Source: JABDPF01 sp036351575 (GTDB lineage: Bacteria; Pseudomonadota; Gammaproteobacteria; Xanthomonadales; SZUA-36). Taken from it: a stretch of DNA of 6,291 nucleotides. Of this stretch, positions 1 to 5,072 are shown one piece after another (position 1 is the first letter of the stretch; every line of letters starts with the position of its first letter). The stretch covers positions 1-6,291 of the forward strand of contig JAZBPJ010000186.1 in the NCBI GenBank assembly GCA_036351575.1, given 5' to 3'. The notes under the pieces were generated by a model. The model saw only the letters and a program-made list of their open reading frames with translations, did no database searches and was not told the origin of the DNA. Both the position numbers and the translations under genes were made by a program.

Positions 1-1
1 C

Positions 2-1114
2 CTGCTGGCGGACGCGGCTCACCTGGCCGAGCGCGACGCCGAGTACCGCAGCCGCAAGACCGGAAACAACATCAAGCCCCTGTACACGCTGAGCGAGGCC
101 GACGAGGTCGTTCGCCAGTTGCAGGGCCGCCGATACCGGCAAAAATTCGAGGTCGTGCCCGGGGTCACGGTACGCTTCAAAGACGCCGGTCATATCCTCG
201 GATCCTGCGCGGTGGAGGTCTGGGTCGAGCACCGGGGCACGCGCCGAAAAATCGTGTTCTCCGGCGACCTGGGCCAGTACGACACGCCCATCCTGCGTGA
301 TCCGGACCCGATAAACGACGCCGATGTCGTGCTGATGGAAAGCACCTACGGCGCCCGCCGTCACCGCGAGCGGCAGCAGACGCTCGAGGAACTCGGCGAC
401 ATTTTCACCTCGGAGCGCAGCCGCCGGGGCAACATCCTGATCCCGGCGTTTTCGATCGGTCGCAGCCAGGAGATCATGTACCAGCTGGGCAAGCATTACG
501 AGGAATGGAACCTGCGGCGCTTCCAGGTTTTTCTCGACAGCCCGATGGCGATCCGCGCTTCGCGTGTGTACTGGGAAAACCCGCAGCTGTTCGACGAGGA
601 AGCCACGCGGCTTCGCCTGGAAAACGGCGGCATGCCGCTGCTGCCGAACCTGACCCTGACCAGCGCCACGGAAGACTCGATGGCGATCAACCGGATCCGC
701 TCCGGTGCGATCGTGATCGCCGGCAGCGGCATGTGCAACGGCGGCCGCATCGTGCACCACCTCAAGCACAACCTCGACCGCGCGGAAACACAGGTGCTGA
801 TCACCGGCTACCAGGCCTACGGTTCGCTGGGCCGGAGACTGGTCAACGGCGAGGAGACGGTGCGCATCCACGGGCAGACCATACCGGTGCGGGCGGCGGT
901 GCACACGGTCGGCGGACTGTCGGCGCACGGTGACCAGGACGACATGGCCAGGTGGTATGAAAACATGGAAAACCGGCCGCCGGTTTACCTGGTACACGGC
1001 GAACCGGAGTCGCAGGAAACCTTCGCGTCCTACCTTTCGAACCGCTGCGGCGCGCAAGTGAAGGCCGCTCGCCCCGGCGACGTGCTCGATCTCGTCACGC
1101 TGGAGGCGGCATGA
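2..1114 (+). CDS. Beta-CASP metallo-beta-lactamase-fold RNA nuclease, C-terminal part (5' end outside window)
   Basis: The reading frame is open from base 2, so this is the last ~370 residues of a longer protein. Family members of the YSH1/CPSF-73-like group (COG1236 type) are usually about 450-470 residues, so roughly 90 are missing, including the HxHxDH metal motif. Visible metal-site motifs are DAGHILGS (His codon at 191) and FSGDLG (Asp codon at 266). Beta-CASP features follow: MESTYG, IPAFSIGRSQE, GSGMCNGGRIVHH, then GGLSAHGDQ (His codon at 926) and LVHGEPES near the C-terminus (RMMBL region). The residues before base 119 (DAAHLAERDAEY and following) also fit the family, so the TTG at 119 is not the start. 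Known relatives are cytoplasmic zinc-dependent RNases that cut or trim RNA; the substrate here is unknown. No catalytic residue is missing in the visible part. Its stop overlaps the next start as ATGA. The family call is firm; its link to the exporter is inferred from position only. Confidence 0.93.
   Translation: MLADAAHLAERDAEYRSRKTGNNIKPLYTLSEADEVVRQLQGRRYRQKFEVVPGVTVRFKDAGHILGSCAVEVWVEHRGTRRKIVFSGDLGQYDTPILRDPDPINDADVVLMESTYGARRHRERQQTLEELGDIFTSERSRRGNILIPAFSIGRSQEIMYQLGKHYEEWNLRRFQVFLDSPMAIRASRVYWENPQLFDEEATRLRLENGGMPLLPNLTLTSATEDSMAINRIRSGAIVIAGSGMCNGGRIVHHLKHNLDRAETQVLITGYQAYGSLGRRLVNGEETVRIHGQTIPVRAAVHTVGGLSAHGDQDDMARWYENMENRPPVYLVHGEPESQETFASYLSNRCGAQVKAARPGDVLDLVTLEAA
1102..1106 (+). 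promoter_or_regulatory. Ribosome binding site for the ABC ATPase
   Basis: GGAGG lies four bases before ATG 1111, a tight spacing. With the ATGA stop-start overlap, this suggests translation of the ATPase is coupled to that of the nuclease gene. Confidence 0.55.
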
Positions 1115-1785
1115 TCCACACCGCGGATCTGTGCCGGCGCTTCCACGTGGGCGATTCCTGGGTGCATGCCCTCGACCACGTCGACCTGCACGTGGACAAG
1201 GGCGAATTTGTCGCCGTGATGGGAGCGTCGGGATCGGGCAAGTCCACCCTGATGAATATCCTGGGCTGCCTCGATACCCCCGATGAAGGCAATTATCGCC
1301 TGCTGGACAACGAGGTCGCTGCGCTCGATGACGACGAACTGTCGCGCATACGCAACCAGCACATCGGGTTCGTTTTCCAGAGTTTCCACTTGCTGCCGCG
1401 CCTGACCGCCCTGGAAAACGTGATGCTGCCGCTGAGATACAGCGATGTCGACCTGGCCGAGGCCCAGCGGGTGGCCACGCAACTGCTGCAGCGCCTCGGC
1501 TTGTCCGATCGCATGGACCACAAGCCCAACCAGCTGTCCGGCGGCCAGCGCCAGCGCGTGGCCATCGCCCGGTCTATGATCAACCAGCCGCCTCTGCTGC
1601 TGGCGGACGAGCCGACCGGAAACCTGGACAGCAAGACCTCGGTGGAAATCATGGAACTGTTTACCGAGCTCAACGACCGGGGACAGACCATCGTCATGGT
1701 TACGCACGAAGACGAGATCGCCGCCCACGCCGGGCGGGTCATCCACATGCGCGACGGAAGGATTGAGAGTGATACGGCTCATTAG
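1111..1785 (+). CDS. ABC transporter ATP-binding protein, MacB/LolD type (stand-alone)
   Basis: This 224-residue nucleotide-binding subunit should hydrolyse ATP on the cytoplasmic face and drive an FtsX-type permease. All motifs are intact: Walker A GASGSGKST (38-46), Q-loop Gln in FVFQ (90), signature LSGGQ (142-146) followed by RQRVAIARS, Walker B LLLADE with Glu167, D-loop NLDS (171-174) and H-loop His199 in VTHE. The LADEPTGNLDS run and the length are typical of the MacB/LolD/FtsE/YknY group. The ATG overlaps the nuclease stop (ATGA), with GGAGG at 1102-1106, four bases upstream. In E. coli MacB this domain is fused to the permease; here it is a separate gene, and the likely permease partner lies three genes downstream. 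LolD was considered, but LolCDE operons do not carry HlyD-type adaptors. The ATPase call is near certain; the pairing is an inference from operon context. Confidence 0.97.
   Translation: MIHTADLCRRFHVGDSWVHALDHVDLHVDKGEFVAVMGASGSGKSTLMNILGCLDTPDEGNYRLLDNEVAALDDDELSRIRNQHIGFVFQSFHLLPRLTALENVMLPLRYSDVDLAEAQRVATQLLQRLGLSDRMDHKPNQLSGGQRQRVAIARSMINQPPLLLADEPTGNLDSKTSVEIMELFTELNDRGQTIVMVTHEDEIAAHAGRVIHMRDGRIESDTAH
1756..1762 (+). promoter_or_regulatory. Ribosome binding site deciding the adaptor 1 start
   Basis: GGAAGGA lies inside the 3' end of the ATPase gene, six bases before GTG 1769. The spacing supports GTG 1769 over the in-frame TTG 1763, which would begin directly after the site. It also implies that adaptor 1 can recruit ribosomes on its own rather than only by stop-start reinitiation, which fits the longer 17-base overlap at this junction. 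Confidence 0.7.
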
Positions 1786-2728
1786 CTTATTGACGGCTGG
1801 ATTTTTGGCGACAGCGGCCCCGGCGGACCCGCTGCTCACCGGCGTGGTCGAGGACGTCAACGCCCAGACCTTTGAAATGCCTTCACTGCCGGGGTCCTGG
1901 CAGCGCCAGATCGCCTGGATGGCGCCGGAGGGCAGCGAAGTCGAAGTGGGTGAACTGGTGGTGCGTATCGAACCGGGCGACCTGGTCGAGCAGGAGGAAC
2001 AGGCCCGCACGGACCTGGAAAAAGCCCGGCTGTCCGCCGCGCGCCGCATCGATGAGCTCAAATTGCTGCTGCTAGAAGCCGAGGGGGCGGTGGCACAGGC
2101 CGAGTCGGACGTGCGCATGGCGGAACTGGATGCCGTCATCCCGGCGTCGACCATTCCCCTGCTGGACTACGAGCGTTACCAGCTGACCCTGCAGACGGCG
2201 CAGAAAACGCTCGTGCGCACGCAGGCGGAACTGCTGAACCGCCAGGCCGAGCTGCGTGACGTGCAGGCCGAAACGGCACTGGAGATCAGGAAGGCCGAGG
2301 CCCTTTACCAACGCATCAGCGATGCGCTCAATGCGACCGAGATGCGTGCAAAGAAGGCCGGTTTCGTGCTGTACGGCGAAAACCCCTGGACCGGGCGCAA
2401 GATATTTCCCGGTGAGACGCTGTACAGCAGCTTTCACATCGCGTCCGTGGCCAGCCGCGAAGACCTGCAGCTGAGGTTCTGGGTGCACGAGGCCGATTTT
2501 CTCAGCCTCGAGCTCGGGCAGCCGGTGCGGGTCACGACCGACGCCCAGGACTCGGAGCCGTTCATGGCCGAGATCAGCTGGACTTCCAACCAGGCGGAAG
2601 AAAAACAGGACTGGAGCGATGGCGGCTATTTCGAAGCATACGCCCGCCCCGTCAACGGCGTTTCCCGCGACATCGCGCCCGGAATGAGCGTGATGGGCGA
2701 GGTGCTGGAACCGGGAGATGCGCCGTGA
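1769..2728 (+). CDS. HlyD/MacA-type periplasmic adaptor 1, short form with exact RLS motif
   Basis: This is a 319-residue membrane-fusion (adaptor) protein. GTG 1769 is chosen because GGAAGGA at 1756-1762 sits six bases upstream; a TTG at 1763 would directly abut that site. Residues 1-18 form a Sec signal peptide (MIRLISLLTAGFLATAAPA) with probable cleavage near Ala16-Asp20. Order: first lipoyl half (about 46-70, IAWMAPEGSEVEVGE), a Glu/Ala/Leu-rich alpha hairpin (about 74-190), second lipoyl half (about 192-225, AGFVLYGENPW), then a beta-barrel (about 230-312, ending IAPGMSVMGEV). The protein stops there, with no membrane-proximal domain as in MacA or AcrA. At the hairpin tip, residues 116-127 (RMAELDAVIPAS) fit R-x3-L-x6-S, the TolC-docking pattern. 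The start overlaps the ATPase end by 17 bases. The first codons are poor in GC (ATA, ATT, TTA, TTG). Family call is strong; TolC contact is inferred. Confidence 0.92.
   Translation: MIRLISLLTAGFLATAAPADPLLTGVVEDVNAQTFEMPSLPGSWQRQIAWMAPEGSEVEVGELVVRIEPGDLVEQEEQARTDLEKARLSAARRIDELKLLLLEAEGAVAQAESDVRMAELDAVIPASTIPLLDYERYQLTLQTAQKTLVRTQAELLNRQAELRDVQAETALEIRKAEALYQRISDALNATEMRAKKAGFVLYGENPWTGRKIFPGETLYSSFHIASVASREDLQLRFWVHEADFLSLELGQPVRVTTDAQDSEPFMAEISWTSNQAEEKQDWSDGGYFEAYARPVNGVSRDIAPGMSVMGEVLEPGDAP
2713..2717 (+). promoter_or_regulatory. Ribosome binding site for adaptor 2
   Basis: GGGAG seven bases before GTG 2725 supports this start, which leaves a complete signal peptide with an ASA-QQ cleavage site. 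The site lies within the last codons of adaptor 1. Confidence 0.6.
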
Positions 2729-3870
2729 GGATACTGGTCTTATTCCTGCTGGCCGTTCCCCTGGCCGCCTCGGCCCAGCAGTGGTTGTCCGTGGAGGCCT
2801 CGGACCGGCCGGTCACGGTGGCGGCGAGCGGAGTGATTACTTCGGCCAATGCGCTGCGTTTCGGGCCGCCGCCGAACCGCAGCTGGCGTATCGCCATCAC
2901 TTACCTGGCCCAGGAAGGTTCCCGCGTCGAGGCCGGCGATACACTGGCGCAATTCGACGGCAGCCGCACCGATGACCGGATTCGCGAGGTCAGCGCCGGG
3001 CTGAACTCCGCGCGTTCCGAGCTGGAGTCCCTGCTGGAGACCCAGCAGCGTGAAATCGAGGACAGCAAGGTGCGGCTGGCCGCGGCGGAGAGCGAGGCCG
3101 AAAAAGCGGCGCGAAAGGCCGATGCCGACGCGGAACTGTTCGCCAGCCTCGAGTACCAGAAACTCGTCGAGCAAAAGAACATCAAGCAGGCGCTGTACGA
3201 GAATGAGAAGGTTCGGTCGCGGCTGGCGGCACGGGTCCGGGCTTCCCGCCAGGCGGAACTGGAGGCGGACATCCGGCGCCTGGAAAGCGAACTCAACGGA
3301 GCGCAGCGCGAGCTGGAGGCCTTCACCATCAAGGCGCCGAGAGCCGGGCTGGTGATCGTGGGCACGAACCGCGAGGGCCAGAAACTGGACACCAACGACC
3401 AGGTCAACCCGGGCATGATCGTGGTCGAACTGGCGGATGAAACAGACCTGGTTATCCAGGCCGAGGTGCCCGAGTTCGTCGCCAACCGGATCGAGCTCGG
3501 CCAGGCGGCTTCGATCACGGTCGACGCGGTCGGCGGCAGCGAAATGAGCGGAGAAGTGATCGACATGGGCAGCGTCGTGCGCCGCCAGTCGCGCTATTCC
3601 CAGGCCATGGTTCGGGACGTCACGGTTTCGCTGCCGGATCAGCTGATCCCCTCGCTGCGGGCCGGCATGTCCGTCAAGCTCGATATCGTGGTGGACAATA
3701 TGCGCGCCGCCCTGGCGGTACCGGACAGCGCCCTGGTTTACCGTGACGGCAAGCCGGGAGTCGTGGTGCGCGGGGACGGCTGGCAGGCGGTGACCCTGGG
3801 CCCGACCAGCAGCGCCGGCATGCATATCGTCGAAAGCGGCCTGGAGCCGGGCGCGGAGGTCGCATTGTGA
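2725..3870 (+). CDS. HlyD/MacA-type periplasmic adaptor 2, full-length
   Basis: This 381-residue adaptor has a clear Sec signal peptide (MRILVLFLLAVPLAASA, cleavage after Ala17 before QQW). Order: first lipoyl half (about 56-80, ITYLAQEGSRVEAGD), a long charged alpha hairpin (about 84-200, rich in Glu, Arg and Ala), second lipoyl half (about 201-235, FTIKAPRAGLVIVG), beta-barrel (about 240-325, ending LRAGMSVKLDIVV) and a membrane-proximal domain (about 328-381, AVPDSALVYRDGKPGVVV to GLEPGAEVAL). Near the tip, YQKLVEQKNIK keeps the Leu of the TolC motif, but the Arg and Ser positions hold Glu143 and Lys154. The GTG start forms GTGA with the upstream stop, and GGGAG at 2713-2717 gives seven-base spacing. 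Early codons AGG, ATA and TTA are unusual for this gene set. It should be periplasmic and bridge the permease to the outer-membrane channel. The family call is strong; partner specificity is not visible. Confidence 0.95.
   Translation: MRILVLFLLAVPLAASAQQWLSVEASDRPVTVAASGVITSANALRFGPPPNRSWRIAITYLAQEGSRVEAGDTLAQFDGSRTDDRIREVSAGLNSARSELESLLETQQREIEDSKVRLAAAESEAEKAARKADADAELFASLEYQKLVEQKNIKQALYENEKVRSRLAARVRASRQAELEADIRRLESELNGAQRELEAFTIKAPRAGLVIVGTNREGQKLDTNDQVNPGMIVVELADETDLVIQAEVPEFVANRIELGQAASITVDAVGGSEMSGEVIDMGSVVRRQSRYSQAMVRDVTVSLPDQLIPSLRAGMSVKLDIVVDNMRAALAVPDSALVYRDGKPGVVVRGDGWQAVTLGPTSSAGMHIVESGLEPGAEVAL
3855..3859 (+). promoter_or_regulatory. Ribosome binding site for adaptor 3
   Basis: GGAGG stands seven bases before GTG 3867, close to ideal spacing. 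It supports the GTG start that keeps the basic n-region (Lys2, Arg5, Arg7) of the lipoprotein signal, against the internal ATG at 3891. Confidence 0.7.
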
Positions 3871-5072
3871 AGCCTGGCCGGGCAAGGTTCATGCTGGCGC
3901 CCGTGCTGGCGGTGCTGCTGGGCGGATGCGGTCCGGACGCCGGTGATGTTCCTGCGCTGGACGCTGCGCGCCAGGACAAGGAATTCCGCGTCGTGGCGCA
4001 CGGCGAACTGGTCGCCTCCGAAGCGCTGCCGATTTCCCTGCCGAGCGACGTGCGGATGGAATTCAACATCGTCTGGCTGGCGCCCGAGTTTTCGAAAGTG
4101 AAAAAGGGTGACGTCATTGCCCGTTTCGACGATGCGCAGGTCAGGCTGGACCGCGAATCCTCGTCGCTCAACGTCGCCAAGTCGGACTTCAAGCTGGCGG
4201 GCAGCGAGCGTACCGGGACCCTGGAGCGGACCCGAATCGGCCACGAGTCCGAGCGCGTCGACGGGGAACGTGAGATCTCCGAGGCGTTCTCCGAGGCGGA
4301 CGAGCGCCTGTTCAGCCGCAACGAACTGATCGACATCCTTGCCGACATCGATTACCTGGACGCGGAGTCGTCTTTCCTGGACTGGCAGTTCGATACGCTG
4401 GACCAGCGCATGCAGGCGGAGCAGAACATGATCCTCGCCGAGCGGGAAGGCGAACTGGGCAAGCTGCAGAAGCAGGACTCCGCGCTGGCCATGATGGAGC
4501 TGACCAGCCCGGCCGACGGCACCTTCGTTTACGCGCGAACCGGCTGGGGCGGCAAGATCGCCAAGGGGCGCAGCGTGCATGCGGGCCAGCCGATCGGCAT
4601 GCTGCCGGTCAAGGGCAAGGTCCGAGCCCGCCTGTTCGTGCCGGAATCGGAGGCCGTGGGGCTGGCCCCCGGGCAGACGGTCGAGTTCCGGCTCGATTCG
4701 GCGGCCGACCGGACCTTCACCGCGACCGTCGATACCGTGTCCCCGGTCGCCAGTCCGCGCGACCGCGAAGATCCGCAGAAATTCTTTCGCGTGGAGGCCG
4801 GGATCGAGAATGTCGACCCGGAAATCATGCGGGTCGGCAGCCGTCTGCGCGCGGAGATCATCACCGGAAGAATCGACGATGGAATGATTCTCCCCAGCCA
4901 GGTCGTCTTCGGCGAATCCGGCGATGCCTTCGTGTACGTGGTCGAAAGGGGCGGCCCGCAGAGACGTGCAGTGAAGCTCGGCCTGAGCAGCCCGGACCTG
5001 GTCGAGATCCGTTCCGGAATCGAGCCGGGGGAACGCATCAGCCTGGTCAAACCCCCGGGAGAGGGTGAATGA
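3867..5072 (+). CDS. HlyD/MacA-type adaptor 3, predicted lipoprotein
   Basis: This 401-residue adaptor begins with a lipoprotein signal: basic n-region (MKPGRARF), hydrophobic stretch and lipobox LGGC with Cys21 as the acylation site. Gly22 at +2 is not the Asp of the enterobacterial inner-membrane retention rule. Order: first lipoyl half (about 66-88, IVWLAPEFSKVKKGD), alpha hairpin (about 95-208), second lipoyl half (about 210-247, SPADGTFVYARTGWGGK), beta-barrel (about 250-335) and a membrane-proximal domain (about 338-395, ILPSQVVF to GIEPGERISLV). The hairpin around 143-176 is strongly acidic and has no exact R-x3-L-x6-S; the nearest run is ERLFSRNELID. The GTG start forms GTGA with the upstream stop and has GGAGG at 3855-3859, seven bases away. 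ATG 3891 (Met9) is less likely because it would drop the basic n-region. It precedes the permease with an ATGA overlap. Confidence 0.94.
   Translation: MKPGRARFMLAPVLAVLLGGCGPDAGDVPALDAARQDKEFRVVAHGELVASEALPISLPSDVRMEFNIVWLAPEFSKVKKGDVIARFDDAQVRLDRESSSLNVAKSDFKLAGSERTGTLERTRIGHESERVDGEREISEAFSEADERLFSRNELIDILADIDYLDAESSFLDWQFDTLDQRMQAEQNMILAEREGELGKLQKQDSALAMMELTSPADGTFVYARTGWGGKIAKGRSVHAGQPIGMLPVKGKVRARLFVPESEAVGLAPGQTVEFRLDSAADRTFTATVDTVSPVASPRDREDPQKFFRVEAGIENVDPEIMRVGSRLRAEIITGRIDDGMILPSQVVFGESGDAFVYVVERGGPQRRAVKLGLSSPDLVEIRSGIEPGERISLVKPPGEGE
5057..5065 (+). promoter_or_regulatory. Ribosome binding site for the permease
   Basis: The purine-rich GGGAGAGGG offers two overlapping anti-Shine-Dalgarno pairings (GGGAG at seven bases or GAGG at four bases from ATG 5069). 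It lies in the last codons of adaptor 3 and supports the ATG that overlaps the adaptor stop. Confidence 0.55.

Noticed and set aside
119..1114. Nuclease gene starting at TTG 119
   Set aside because: The frame is open to base 2 and the upstream residues fit the family, so the TTG is internal and the gene is cut by the window edge.
2..1114. Beta-lactam resistance enzyme
   Set aside because: The metallo-beta-lactamase fold is shared, but the beta-CASP motifs, GGLSAHGDQ and LVHGEPES place it with RNA nucleases.
1763..1768. TTG 1763 as the start of adaptor 1
   Set aside because: It directly abuts the GGAAGGA ribosome site with no spacer; GTG 1769 has a six-base spacer and leaves a good signal peptide.
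1030..2154. Open frame of 374 codons on the minus strand
   Set aside because: It lies opposite the ATPase and parts of two neighbouring genes; Ser/Arg-rich start and no domain; explained by codon bias.
2740..3885. Open frame of 381 codons on the minus strand
   Set aside because: It is an antisense shadow of adaptor 2, with His/Arg/Gln/Gly-rich composition typical of mirrored GC-rich codons and no recognisable motif.
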